NCBI RefSeq assembly: GCF_905220565.1 | Contig: NC_059421.1 | Coordinates: 6,529,501 to 6,593,500, forward strand | Length of the DNA: 64,000 nucleotides | DNA from: Melitaea cinxia | Lineage: Eukaryota > Arthropoda > Insecta > Lepidoptera > Nymphalidae | Direction: 5' to 3' | Shown: in pieces, positions 21,145 through 34,600 of the stretch | Position numbering within the stretch: position 1 is the stretch's first letter | Layout: each line of letters starts with the position of its first letter | Notes under the pieces: generated by a model | Told to the model about the DNA's origin: nothing | Database searches by the model: none | Seen by the model: the letters and a program-made list of their open reading frames with translations, nothing else | Position numbers and translations under genes: made by a program

Positions 21145-22103
21145 ATGCCGAAAGCAACCAAACTCCACAATAAAGGTAAAAGCAATACTATTCAAAAGTC
21201 TTGTAAACCTGATAAGGACATAACGGACAATGCTAACCCAGAAGAATCTATCAGAGAATTTCAATTACAATTGTGCTGGTGTATACAACAGTTGGAAAGG
21301 ACTTTAGCAGAGAAAAAAGGCAATGAAAAACAATGTAAGAAACACATTATTATATATAATTACAACCTTAGTATGTTACTTAAATCATATTTAATTTTAA
21401 TATTTTTTGTAATAATTTTTATATCTCTTTTTTCAGTACAAGAAGCGTGGAAAGTTTTAACAGTATTAAAGAACAATAACCAACCAATGATACGCAAAAG
21501 ACAGTTAATGAGAACACATTTCGGTGATTATAGAGCAAAAATGGCTGCCGAAGAGAAGAAATTAGCTAAAAGTAGGTGTTTGGTAATACCTAGCTAACTA
21601 AAAGTAATGTTAAGGTTAGTTTAAGATAATAATTTTTTAAGATCTGATTTAATTTATATTGTTTGTGTTTAGATATAAGTAAATTAAGCAGTAAATTAAC
21701 AGTATGTAATTTATTATTGAGTCAATAATATTTTTCCTTACATTTTATTGAATAATATTTTTTTCTTAATATTATCTACTAACAGTAATTCTTTTCAGTG
21801 GCAAGCAAAATAAAGATTTCAGATAGTCCTACTCAGCCAAAAGCTACATTTTTAAGAAAATCTGCTTTCTTGACAACGGGAGATAGTTCTTTTAAATTTA
21901 ATTTTAATGTACCACAGGATGTTAAAGAGCCTGAAAGTACCACAGTTGTTGAAAATAGCGGTAACTCAGAGTCAAACTCTGTAAATGATGCCCCAGATAA
22001 AAATAAAACTCCAAATAAACAAAACCAGAACTTAGAAAAGTTAAACTTTACAAGTTCTGGTGAATTTAGATTTAATTTCAATATAGATATAGATAACTCA
22101 TGA
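21145..22103 (+). CDS. UPF0488 family protein (C8orf33 homologue), three exons
   Basis: The function of this family is not established. Exons are 21145-21334, 21437-21571 and 21799-22103 (630 nt, 209 residues); every junction has a GT donor and a CAG acceptor and keeps frame. The conserved core is LQLCWCIQQLERTL (exon 1), then a helical AWKVLTVLKNN and RKRQLMRTHFGDYRAKM (exon 2), and the terminal EFRFNF motif (exon 3), which also occurs once earlier as FKFNFN. Human C8orf33 has the same order and the same FRFNF end. The first exon is Lys-rich. The unspliced reading through intron 1 is not real coding. Confidence 0.88.
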
Positions 22104-22149
22104 TTAACTGCATTGTAACTTTTTTATGTAACATAAGTGCATCTTGTTA

Positions 22150-22176
22150 AGGTAAAATAAATTTTATTAAATAAAA
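22150..22176. promoter_or_regulatory. bidirectional polyadenylation region between converging genes
   Basis: AATAAA occurs on the plus strand at 22156-22161 and about 22170-22175, with TTTATT (AATAAA on the minus strand) between them. The UPF0488 stop (22103) and the minus-strand stop (22189) are under 100 bp apart, so both genes probably use this patch. Confidence 0.6.
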
Positions 22177-22186
22177 TGTGCAAATT

Positions 22187-23047
22187 TTATTGTGTCATAT
22201 ATATGTCATCCATATCATGATTTGTCATATCAACGTTATGCTTTCTCTTGCTATCACAAAGTTTTTGATAATGTCCTGCTTCTGCATTAGCTTCTTTGCT
22301 GTTTCGTATTTTTATACTGCAAGCGTAATCTTCAAAATAAGAATCAGAGTTAGGAACGGAAAACCCAACTGGTAAGTGATATGTCAATCTTGAATCCGTT
22401 TCCGCCCAAGTGGCAACACCAAACAACATTTTGCTTTTAGTGTTTACCAACGCCCCACCCAATGTCCCATGGTATTTTTTACATACTTTGTCATTAGCAA
22501 AGTGATTTTTATGCCCACATGAATGGTAGCATGGTACTTCGTAAGCGTTAGGCTTGTCGACTGCTATGATTCTTTGACATAGATATATGCCAACCACTAC
22601 ATTAAGTTCTGTTAACTCATAGTTGGATTTCCAAATTGGTGAGACATTAGAACCCTGTCAAATATTTGATAGAATTCTAATTAAAATATAAAATTATTTT
22701 GCTACGAACAAGCATAATAAGGGCTTGAAAATAGAAAGAAACCTAAAAACTTCTTGAGTTTTAATACAGAGGAGTACATTTAATAGCTAACCTTTTTCAT
22801 GGCATATCCAACAACCTTGTGATCATATTTTTCATCAATAATGATTTTCTTATACCATTCAAAAGTATTGTCTGGACGCCTTTTATTGTATGTGTGAATC
22901 TTTTTCCACTGACCAGTAAACTCATCATTTACTATAATAAAACCTATATCATCAAATAATTGTTTAGATTCCTTTGTGGGCATCACTAATGCTTTAACTG
23001 TTAATCTGACTCCTTGGTATATGAGTGATGTATAAGCAATCTTGAGC
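22187..23047 (-). CDS. serine-protease-like protein, last two exons, probably catalytically dead
   Basis: Exons 22792-23047 and 22187-22654 join in phase 0 (TTTGACAG|GGT acceptor) and open with a TTTTCTAG acceptor, so at least one upstream exon is missing. The last exon has Cys-rich spacing (CYHSCGH, CKKYH), then GTLGGALV and LFGVATW, which occupy the places of GDSGGPLV and GVxSW in trypsin-like (S1) proteases. The catalytic Ser position reads Leu, so hydrolysis is unlikely. No His or Asp motif is visible in the exons found. A tRNA-like element and LINE fragment lie at 23246-24030, just upstream. The S1 assignment rests on short motifs. Confidence 0.5.
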
Positions 23048-23245
23048 CTAGAAAATAATAGCCATAATTATATATATGTATTTTCTAAACAGTTAAAATT
23101 ACGTGCCATTTTTTCTATCTTCGTTTACTTTTCTTATTTATTTATACTTTAATATCTAAGATTTTTATTTTTGTGTTACCCACATTAGGAATTCTAAACA
23201 GCTTAAACCTAAATAAAAATTAAGCTTAAACCGAAATTAAAAATT

Positions 23246-23370
23246 ATCATATCGAAAATTTCGCTCGAGCGGGTGCATCGTTCCATAGCTTAATTGGCTA
23301 GAGCGCCGACACGGTACGTCGGAGACGCGGGTTCGAACCCCGCTGGAGCGGTCAATTTTTGATATGATAT
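23246..23370 (+). mobile_element. tRNA-like module inside an inverted-repeat element, copy 1
   Basis: ATCATATCGAAAATT on the left and AATTTTTGATATGAT on the right form inverted ends. Between them lies a cloverleaf-capable segment (about 23278-23349): a 7-bp acceptor stem (CGTTCCA/TGGAGCG, one G-U), a D arm in TAGCTTAATTGGCTAGAGC, an anticodon stem CCGAC/GTCGG with 7-nt loop ACGGTAC, and a T arm GCGGG-TTCGAAC-CCCGC. The anticodon would be GGT (Thr), but position 33 is C, not the near-universal T, so a working tRNA is doubtful. A second copy is at 51481-51600. Confidence 0.65.
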
Positions 23371-23371
23371 T

Positions 23372-24030
23372 CAAAAAATATTTATACTTTATTGCACAAT
23401 ACATTAAAGAATTGTACAAAAGGTGGGCTTAATGCTAAAAGCATTCTCTACCAGCCAACCTGAGGACTTAGAAGAGCATACGTTTGTAGGTGTGCAAAAT
23501 TGAGTATTAGTAAAATTCACATTAAGAAAAAAAGGGAGGAAAAATAAGTTAACGTTAGTGGCAATCGTTATATATAGTCGTGTATATAAATACACGAGCA
23601 AATAATTCATATACATACTATACAAATATATACATACATAAACAGATACAAACATACATACATATATACATAATACTTAATAAGCTGACGACAATAATCA
23701 AAACACAATTACTGTGCTTATTGAGTTCACCAAATTAGGTTAAATTTTGGCTAAGAAGAACCCCTTAACTTGTCTCTTAATCAGTCACGTGAAAGAGCTT
23801 TACGGATGGACTCAGGTAACATATTCCAGAGACGAACAGCAGAAACAGCAAATGAATCAGACAAAAACCCAGACTGAATAGGAGTAGAAAGAGATTATTA
23901 GTTATTTGAAGAGCGGGGAGAACTTTCATGAGATTCGGAAAGGAATTTCTTCTCAGGAGTTACAGTTTGTAGTTTATTAGTATCCTTGAACAGGTTTCAA
24001 GTAACGCAAAAAAAGTAACAGATGTAGATT
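23372..24030 (-). pseudogene. LINE 3' fragment with RT C-terminal relic
   Basis: Read on the minus strand, about 23780-23850 encodes a fragment such as VSAVRLWNMLPESIRK, the conserved tail of CR1/Jockey-type reverse transcriptases. A 3' UTR follows, ending TTGTGCAATAAAGTATAAAT, whose end abuts the tRNA-like element. No long frame survives. Confidence 0.6.
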
Positions 24031-25619
24031 GAGAACAACGCTGTAATGAAATATTTAGGCATAATTGAAGTACTACATATCTAAGTAAGCTTAACAACAA
24101 GCGGTAGTTTTAAAAGTCTCTTTTTTAAGTATTTATATGGTGTCTTAAGCCTTTTTTAAAGTATTAATATGGTTTGCCCCAGTTACAGAACTTTCCAGAG
24201 TTAAATGGGTCGTTTGAAGTAGTAGTTTCATATTTATCTAATTATATTCGTATTTATAAGGCTAAAATTAATACATTTAAAAATAGTAAGCTTTTGTGTA
24301 GTTCATGCCAAAGTTATAAGTGGTTTGTTGTTGGTGGTTCATGCTCAATAGTAGTGTTGAGATAGTGAAGATCGATATTATCGATAGTTCACATGTTGAT
24401 TTATAAAGTTGTCGATAGTGTAACTGTCAATACTTATGTGATGAACTAAAAGAGAAAAAAGAAAACCGAAACTATTACTACTAAATATTTCACAGTTGAG
24501 CCAACGTCATGCTATGCTATGCTATCGACTGTGGGTTAGCACATTTATTATAATATTTTTACTAGTATTCAAAACTACATTGATGACGATAATCCAATTA
24601 ATTGCTATTAAAAATGTTAAAAGATTTATAAATACATTGCTACACATCGAGCTGCAGTTATAAATATTTTGACATCAATACATATTGCTGTGCACATGAC
24701 AGGCGCTAAATTATTCTTCGAATGAATCACGCGCGCTATCCATGGATATTTGTTTTCATTTACCACTGCTGCATTGACGTGTATATTCTTTAATTCAGAA
24801 AAAACTAAAACAAAAAATATTGTGACAATAAAATCAATTTCAATTTATTAACTGCTAAAACATCGTCGTTAATGTCTGTAGAGGTAACTCATACATTAAT
24901 TACTCTACAAAAATTAAGTTAAATGTAATAAATTCATAGTCCTAAACATGTCTTAAATTTTGTGCCACTCGTGTTTCCCAATCTTTCCCTAGCTAAAAAT
25001 ATAATAACCACGATATATATAGTAGGCATATAAATAAATAATAATAAAGTCACTTAATACATTTTTAAAGTTGCACAAATTAGTTTGCAAAAGACTTATT
25101 TTAAGAATGATAAAAAAAACTAACGTGAATCAGTTAGCTCTAATTCATTTCCTCGCCTCAAACCCAATCCTTTCTGAAAACAGTGATAAGCAAAAATAGA
25201 AAAAAATAAAAAACGTACGAATCGACACATTAAAAAAATTGAATTTTCTTTAAAATAATGAAACACACTTTTATTTATATTTTTTATTGCCACTTTACAG
25301 CTTACTTATAAACACTATAAATAAATCCAATATTTGAAATAAAATATTAAGAAAATGCTCACATAATGTAAATCTTGCATGGGAATATTATTAAAATACT
25401 TTTGTTTATTATTTTGTTTTTTGAAACTAATTTTACATCGTATTTTTATCATATAAATATGATACGCCTATCATTGATAAATCTATTCACATATTATATT
25501 TAACCTTAATTTATAAAAGCTTCGAAAGAAGTCTGTAATAATAGAAAATAAAACTATAATTATTTTTATTAAAGTTATCATAATCATACATGGAATTTAT
25601 AACAGCAAAAAAGTATATT
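24031..25619. other. AT-rich intergenic region
   Basis: No gene is recognised between the LINE fragment and the delta-COP stop codon. The last 100 bases should hold the delta-COP 3' UTR. Confidence 0.4.
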
Positions 25620-28600
25620 TCAAACAATTTCATATTTATCGGGATGAAAACTTATTTCCTGAGAGAAGTCAACGGCTGAACCGTCTTCCGCCTGAGTCAC
25701 TTTAGTAGCGGTGAGCATCGCTAGTGATGTGTCTGACGTCCACGACACGCTTAGAGGGAAGAAGTCGTTAGGGATGGCAGGAGAGACTCTAAAAAATGAA
25801 AAAAAAAAAAAAAAAAAAAAAAAATTTAAGCTATTGTAAGATGCAATTTTTGTTTTTATCATTTGTGTTAATTGCTGATGACAGATTGCAAAAATACATA
25901 TATAATCGAACTGATAGACGAAATAAGCGTGCATACTTACGTAAATTCTAGAGTTCCAGTTTTCTGTTGTTTGTTTATCACTGGAATATTCCAGATGATG
26001 CTACGTCCTTTCTGTGTATAAGTTCCTTCCCATTGGTGTACTACCACTGATGGGTTGCCGGTTCTGAAATTTGCACATCAAATAATAAATTTAAAGTTAT
26101 ACAAGTTGCAAGTGTTGCAAAAACTTACTTTGTACAAAGTATAATATAGTAAGCTATATAGCTAGTATAAGTAATGCGTAGTGGATTCAAAACGAATAAT
26201 AAAAATTACTAATCTTAAAAACTAAAAAAAAATACTTACGGCAAAGGTATTACGATGGAGACATCCGAAAGAATTAAATGGTCTTGTTCAAGTTCATATT
26301 CGATGTTGACATCACATCCGCCATTCGCACCTTCGGACGGCCAACAATTAACTGCAAGAAGAGAAACCTATGAAATAAAACTTTAACTAAAAAACAAAAT
26401 GAAAGTTATTCTATTACAAAAAAGGGCAGCTGCGCCTGCTTTGCGTTGTTTTGAGGAGTCCGTTTTTAGTCAATAGAGCAGTCGTCGCGGAGAGCTACTC
26501 TGAAATCCCCACGTGGATCGCGCACGGTATGGTAGGGTTATCGCGGTACAACCGACGTCCACTTCAGCAGACAAAGCACTCAGATGAGTTCAGGCTGCCG
26601 GCGCCCCCCCCCCCCCCCCCCTACAGTCCAGTCCAGCCGTACAGCGCAGTTCACAGCCAGTCATAGATCAAGTAAAAAATATAGATAATGCACTTAGAAC
26701 AAAAAAGTGAAGCCACTTTTTTAAATATGTGTGAGTGAGTGAAGTGTTGACACTTTTTAAAAAAAGTCCCTGAAAATTTTATTAAGTGGGATTAAAACAA
26801 TTAATTTAATATAGGTAAAATGGGTATGCGAAAATAAAAATATGTTTATAGTTTTAAATATATTTACTTCTTTTTTCGCTTCAAATTGTTAAATAAATCT
26901 ATTGCAGCCATGTTTTGATTTAATGAATTATATAAATCTGTGTCAATGAAAATTGTGTTTTTAAGTAATATTGATGATTTCTCTGAAGTTCCTGTTTTAA
27001 AGACTCTTTGCTGTAATGATTTAATTTTTTTTAAATAAAGTTCCTGTTTTTTTAACTTTTCTCTTAGTTTATGTTTTTTAGCTGTATCAAAGATTGAATC
27101 TTGGTTATCGACTGATTTTAGACTCATCCGGTAGGTCCTAGAACAAAAAATACAACATTAAAATACGTAGTAGTAAGTAGTAGTATATACGTGATGGTAC
27201 TCTGCCAAGTCCACGTTTTGTACCGTACATGTCAGCTTTATCAAAATGGTTTGAACAAACCACATTAGATGGGGATGGCTGTCGTTATAGTTCATTTCGG
27301 CTCAGTCGGACAGCATCCACCTATTCTATCTATCTCCTATTAAAATATTCGTTGGAATCTTAAAATCACGATATTTAGTAGTAAAATATGAGTAGTTAAT
27401 TCACAAATTTAAACAGACACAAACGAGTTAAAAATTCATATTGACTTCAATTTAGGTAAAACATAAAATCACACGATAAAAAAAAACACAATAATGATGT
27501 CCACTTTCTACTTAATTATTTTTCTATGATTGCCTACAATTTATTTACCCGCATTTTGGGCTAATGTAAATAAGAATTACTGGTAACACTTCCTCGGTAC
27601 GTCATTCCGGGGCATTGAAATTATATGTTCCGAATAACCTGAATATTATTTTGGAATAACAAAAAATATAAAGTTTTGTATGTACTTACGTGTGAAACGA
27701 TATTTCTTCAGACTTTTTGTTCACTTTGGTATTGTTTTTGCACCATTTAATTACAAAAGAACGGCATTTTATAGGCAAAGTACGAGGCCCCGTGAGATAC
27801 TAACGAAAATGAGCGTAGTTTGATGCATATGTGTGCGTGAGCGCGTGTGTTTACTTGAAGGAGCCGAGTTTTGTGGCTTCAGTAACAACATAGGCCGCGC
27901 ATTATCTACTTTTTTTTACTTCATCTATGCAGCCAGTCCGTACCCGCCAGCGGCGCGGCGCGGTCGTCGGCGGGCGCGTGCGCGAGGCGCCACTTGAGCA
28001 CGCCCACGTCGCTGTGCAGCGGGAAGGGCCGCTGCGCCTGCTTCAGGCGGATGAGGCCGTCCGACCGGAACGCCTCCTTGTCCACGTTCGGGTGGGTCTG
28101 CATATAACCATATTTATTAAAACTATTGTCACACACACACGTACACACTCACGCATACACACGCACCCACGCACGCATATACGAACGCATGCATATACTC
28201 ATATTTGTTAACTTTTTAATATACAGTTTTTTTTTACGCTAGTAAAGGCTGCAAGGTTATTGGGTAACGTAAACTACTTACTTTTTTTTATGTCACTAGG
28301 TCGACAAACAAGTGTACGGCTCACCTGATGGTAAGAGATTACCGTAGCTTATAGACGCCTGCAACACCAGAAGCATCGCAAGCGCGTTGCCGACCCAATC
28401 CCCAATCCCCGCCAGGAGCTCTGGTCACCTTACTCACCAACAGGAACACAATACTGCTTGAACACAGTATTATTTAGCTGTGATCTTCTGTAAGGTCGAG
28501 GTACTACCCCAGTCGGGCTGCTCCAGTTTTTGAGCAGGAAATTCCTGCTGTGCCCTACCTCAGTTTACTTACATTCACTTATTAGTAAAAGTGAACAGAT

Positions 28601-31600
28601 ATCTATTGATCAAATAAAGTTAATATTTAATAAAACAACACATTATTAATTATTGGAATTTGAAAAAACGTTTAAGTAGTACCTATGATAGTGATCAAAA
28701 TGTACGATAAAAATCAAATATCGATAAAAATCAAATATCGATAACAATAATACATCGAGTAAATTCATCACTATTACTACAGAAACCTTGAAACTCGCGC
28801 GAACGGTAGATAATGCTATCACGAGTACAATAATATAATATGGTAATACTTAGTAAGCGAAATTTTTAATATTTTGAAGTAAAGCCTCTTTACGCACGCT
28901 TTACTTGGGAAGTAAGCTGGTGAATGCGTGCCAAGAGCGTTACGAAAAATGTGATCGAGGGAGGCGAACGAAAGTTGAGAGAGATATAATTGAATGAAGA
29001 TAGAAAGAAAGAGAGTTAAGTTTCGTATATTACTATAGAAGCTAAAGAACTTTTTTCACTCCTGTGGTCTAAAGCACACTCGATGTTTCTACATTACTTT
29101 ATTTTTCCTATTTGAAAAAAAAGGCTTGTTTTGCAGTTAGGTAAATAATACTGCTTCCAAGCAGTGTTGTGTTCCTGTTGGTAGGTAAGGTGATCAGAGC
29201 TCCTGGGGGAATTGGGGATGGGGTCGGCAACGCGCTTGCAATGCTTCTAGTGTTGCAGATGTCTATAAGCTACGGTTATCGCTTACCCTCAGGTGAGCCG
29301 TAGGCCTGTTTGCCGACCTAGTTATATAAAAAAAAAATATACTACCATCTTCATAATACACAATCTATAAAATTATAAAGAAATTGGTGTGATTTTTTAT
29401 AGCCTATGTGATGTGATTGTGAATAAAATATCTAGTTCCTATAAACTCACCTGTAGCTGCAATGGTCTTGTATCTTTATTGTCGACGTGAACGTGGATTC
29501 TACCAAACTGCTCGTTGGTAATACGCAGTGTCAACAATCCTGAAATTTTAATTACATTTAATAACAAAATTGTTTCAGGTTTAAACGGGTACATTTATTA
29601 TTAAAAATTATGCACTTAATATTAAGTTAGTATTTCATTGGGTTATCTTACCAGAAAGTTCGAAGTTCTGAATGTCTCCATCTCGACCCGCTGTTAGGTT
29701 CAATCTTTCTTCAAATCTCAAATGAACGCTATAAAATAAAATTATATTACAAGTTTATAAATATTACACATTGTTTATGTATTTATTTAAATATCATTCG
29801 CATAGGCCTCCACAAGTTCGCATCAAAAAATGGCGTGAACTCATGTGTTGCCCATAGTCACCACGCTGGTCAGGCGGGTTGGTGACCGCAGGGCTGGCTT
29901 TGTCGCACCGAAGACGCTGCTGCCCGTCTTCGGCCTGAGTATTTCAAAGCCGCAAGTTGGATGGTTATCCTGTCATCGGTCGGCTTTTTAAGTTCCAAAG
30001 TGGTAGTAGAACTGTGTTATCTCTTAGTCGCTTCTTACGACACCCATGGGAGGAGAGGGGGTGGCTATAGTGGACTGTGATAGGCTGAAATGATGATGAT
30101 GATGATGAGCTGTACAATTGTTTTACGTACTATTTTTAACCGATTTCAAAAAATTAATGTTTCTCAATTCGACCATATACTTATATATATATTTTTTTCT
30201 GTGAGTTCGCGGATAACTTCGTCATTTGTGAACCGATTTTGATAATTCTTTTTATGTGGGAAAGGCGATACCCAAAGGTGGTCAAATGATAAGAAAACCA
30301 GGATCTGATGATGGCATCTCATATAAATCGACGGGAACCTTCGAAAATCGTAGAGGCCTTTTTTTATGTCAAATAGGCAGGCATTTGACCACAATCTCAC
30401 ATGATGTTAAGTGACGATGCGGTCGAAGGTGGAGCATGCCTGCCTAATAACAGCCTATTCACTCTGGCCTTGAAGGCACCCAGATTGTATCGTTCGGGAA
30501 ACACAGATGCGGGCAACGAGTTTCATTCCTTAGCTGTGCGCATCAGGAAAGTGGTGCCAAAGCGTTTTGTGCAAAACTCACTCCTTATTATTAGTGGCGG
30601 TGGGAGCCTTCTCGACCTTGGCGGGGGCGCCCGCGGCCGCCGCGGAGTCGCCCTCGCTGCGGAGCCGCGACACGAACGTGTCCGCGTCCGCGCCGCGCCC
30701 GCCCAGCTTCATCGCCGAGCGGGTGGCGGCGCGCCTGGGGCGGAATTATATCATAACTAGCTGACCCGGCGAACTTCGTATCGCCTTCTTTATTTTTTTC
30801 TTAAATATAATAATTAATATATCAAAATAAAATATAGCCTATCTTTCAAGTTGGATCGAACTGCACATGGTGTGCGAATTTTATTATAATCGGTTAAGTG
30901 GTTTAGGAGTCCATTGAGGACAAACATTGTGACACGAGATTTATATATATTAAGATGTTACAAACACACAACGAAACTAGCGCCATCTAGCGGCAACCGT
31001 TGAAACCGCACAAAGACAGCGATAGCACGAAACTCTCTACTCAATACTAGATGGCGTTAGAGGAACTAGTGTGGAACTATATAGAAGCAAAGCACACAGC
31101 AGGAATTTCCTGCTCAAAATATGGAGCAGCCCGACTGGGGTAGTACCTCGACCTTACAGAAGATCACAGCAAAATAATACTGTTTTCAAGCAGTATTGTG
31201 TTCCTGTTAGTGAGTAAGGTGACCAGAGCTCCTGGGGGGATTGAGTCGGCAATGCGCTTGCGATGCTTCTGGTGTTGCAGGCGTCTATAAGCTACGGTAA
31301 TCGTTTACCAGCAGGTGAGCCGTATGCTTGTTTGCAGACCTAGAAAAAAAAAAAAACTAGCTGTGCTTTGTAGTTTCACCTACATTAAAGCAATATTATA
31401 TAGTCTATAGCCTTCCTCAGTAGACTATTTATTCAACATCCAAAGAATTTTTCAATTCAAACCAGTAGTTTCTGAGACTAGCACATTCAAACTCTTCAGC
31501 TTTAACATATTAGTATATATATATAGCGGTCAGTGTTTCCCAAATTGTTGTACTTGTACCACCTGATGGCTTTTTTATATGGGGGCAGCAAAAGATTGGA

Positions 31601-34600
31601 CAGTACCATCTGATGTTAAATGGCAACCGTTGCCCATGGACATACATATGTAGCATTAAAGGAATTGCAAGGGCGTTTTGCTGGCCTTTATGGAAAAGTA
31701 TCTGTTCATTTGATGCTTAAATAACTATAGCATTATAGCACTCTGGGGAAAACCTCAGGAAGGTCATTCCACAGTTTGCATATACATATATGTATGTGAT
31801 GGGTATGAATTATTTTGTATTATTAAGTCTTGTTCCACTGCAAGTTAATAATAAAATATTCATATTCAAGTGTCTAAGCTTTTTGGGGGTAAAGTACAAC
31901 TGAGAATCTGTATGGCCAATACAAATATTGGAATTTGCTGTGAACTTAGCGCTAATGTGTAGATATGATTATGTATTATCTATTTTATTAATAATTACAA
32001 ACATAACATTGGCAACTCACGTTTCCCGAACAGGCGTTGTTGGTATTTTCTCAGTGATGGGTTCAGAGGCAGCTGACGATGACATAGAAGAGCTTCCAAA
32101 TCCACTTCCTGAATTAAAAACGTTCTATATTAATTTGACTTACATATAAAAAATTATGTGTTTGAGTTCATACTTTTAAATAGAATATTCTTACTAGCAA
32201 TTGATACAATAAAACATAGAACGTTATTATTACGCAAATATTTGCTATAAGTTATATTAAGTTAAGCAGTTCCTTACTCTTTGATTTAACTAATAGACAT
32301 TTTTATTTTTACAGGGTAGTACCATTTTCTTTTTGTATTAAGAACATCACTAACCGAATCCAGTCTGTGAGCGTGGAGGTTGTCCGCGTTTGGCTGCCTC
32401 CAAACGCTCTCTTTGAAGCTCCTTCGCACGTTCCCGCATACGATTTGCTGCTTCACGCTCTTGAGTCTACATTTGTTGAAAAAAAAATTAAAGCTAGGTA
32501 ATATAATAAACAATGAACGTCTCACAGTCAACTACTGGGCAACACAAGCTCAGATTTCCAGATCACGACAAGCAAAAACGAAAAGATATTTTTCATGTGT
32601 GAGAATTGAACCAGTTACCTCTAGCTCAAATCATATTGATATTGGTCAAGGCGTATGGTCAAGAATTAGATCCTAATATAATAATACAAAAAAATTGAAA
32701 GTCAACACACCTTACATCTACATATTGAAAAAAAGAATTAATGAATGTACACTCAAATCTCAATCATCTCAATATATCATAAAAACGTTTTGATGTCCAG
32801 TTATACTATAAACTGAGAAATGAAATGTTCAGATTTGTCTAAATTAAACCAAATTCTTTAACATCAATAAAGTATATCTAACTCTCTCTTTAATCTATAT
32901 CTCCCTTTCTCTCTCTTTACTCTTTAGATTTAGTACAAATGTATTAAAAGAAGAAGAAGAATAATAAACTTAATAACTTAATAATAAGCAGAAGTTTAAT
33001 AAACTTCCGTTATAAATAAATATTCTTATTATTTGTACCTGTCGCACAGCTTGGTAGATTTTCTCCTCGTGTGAATCCATCTCGACAAATGATCGTACCT
33101 TAGAAGAGATAAAAAAAAAACTAATAGAAGGAGATCCAAACTAGAGATAAACTTCACTCGCCTGCTTAATGGATGATTTTTTTTTATATTTATTTTAATA
33201 TATTAGAAAAACAATGTTGCAAAAAGGTTGGCTGAAAAAAAAACCTGGCCAGGCTATGTTTAAAACAAAATTGAAAAAATTATTTTTATTTAAATATTTA
33301 AAGAATGAATTTACCAACAATATGAAGCCTGTACAAATGCAACTTTTTCAGGATATATATATTTTTTATATACTAAAGAAGACAATTATTTAATTTTTAT
33401 CCATTAAACAGATTAGTAAAGATAACATCTAATTCATACAATATATAAATATTTTGGAACTTTATAAAACACAAATAGTGTTTTATTTTTAAAATAAAAG
33501 AAAAACTTATATTGCAATATTACATGAAGTAGTTTTTATAACTCATATATTAATTAAATTTATTATCCACAAACATTAAATTACCTGAGCCAAGTTTACG
33601 CTCTCCCTGTATCCAAGTGCTACAATTTCATCAAATGCAAACAAAAGATTAAATGCTTGGTTCAGCACCTCAGCTTCAGTGAGTTGGGTGCAGTATTCAG
33701 GTACCTTGAAATTGAAGAGAAGAATTGGTACAACTACTACAATTACATGAATACCTTGATTTGCAAACATTAGATTTATTTATTTTTAACCTTCCTTCTT
33801 GTTCAATCTTATTACACATATTTACTTTTAAGTATAGTTATCTTAATATATATATAAATCTCGTGTCACAATGTTTGTCCGCGATGAACTCTTAAACTAC
33901 TTAACCGATTTTAATCAAATTTGCACACCGTGTGCAGTTTGATCCAACTTGAAAGATAGGGTATATTTTGTTTTGATATATGTAATTATTATATTTAAGA
34001 AAAAAATAAGGCGATACGAAGTTTGCCAGGTCAGCTAGTATATATATAATTTACTCAAGGAATTTGTTAAGTTAAATGCTATTGTTTGTCTTACTCAGTT
34101 ACGGCTTGATCCTAGCTATAGCATAACTTTGGAACATTACTTTTTTATTTATTTCAATTACAGTTAAGCTTCGAGCTGACTGAGACAAAACAGGGTCTAA
34201 TTGAGAGTTAACACTAGTCTATTTACACTTGAACTTCATGCTATATAAACCACTGAGTTTAAATTTTAGAATTTTCTTATACAGACCTAACAATAAAATA
34301 AATATGATCAAGCATCGAAAAATTAAAAAAATCAGATCAATAACTCACCACTCTACTGAAGAGCCGCAGTGTTTCCAAATCCTCCAAAATGTTGCTAGCT
34401 TTTGTTGTTATAAGCAGCATATACAGTTTGTCCAATGGTTGGTAAACATATCTAAAAAAAAAATTAACACACATTTTAAATAATAGTACATTTTTTTTTC
34501 AACATTTAATACATTTGAACATACATTGCTATATATTCAGTTTACATTTAATAAATTAAATGTAATTATGTGTATAAAATAATGTAATAAAACAGAAACT

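Noticed and set aside
23278..23349. Functional tRNA-Thr(GGU) gene
   Set aside because: The stems form, but T33 is missing and the unit is part of a dispersed inverted-repeat element with a decayed second copy, so I call it tRNA-like only.
27927..28211. Arg-rich plus-strand frame
   Set aside because: It is antisense to the GC-rich delta-COP exon and runs into a CA-type repeat.
30401..30764. Plus-strand frames over the GC-rich exon
   Set aside because: The part past 30582 is antisense to a delta-COP exon with correct splice signals; the earlier part is a repeat.
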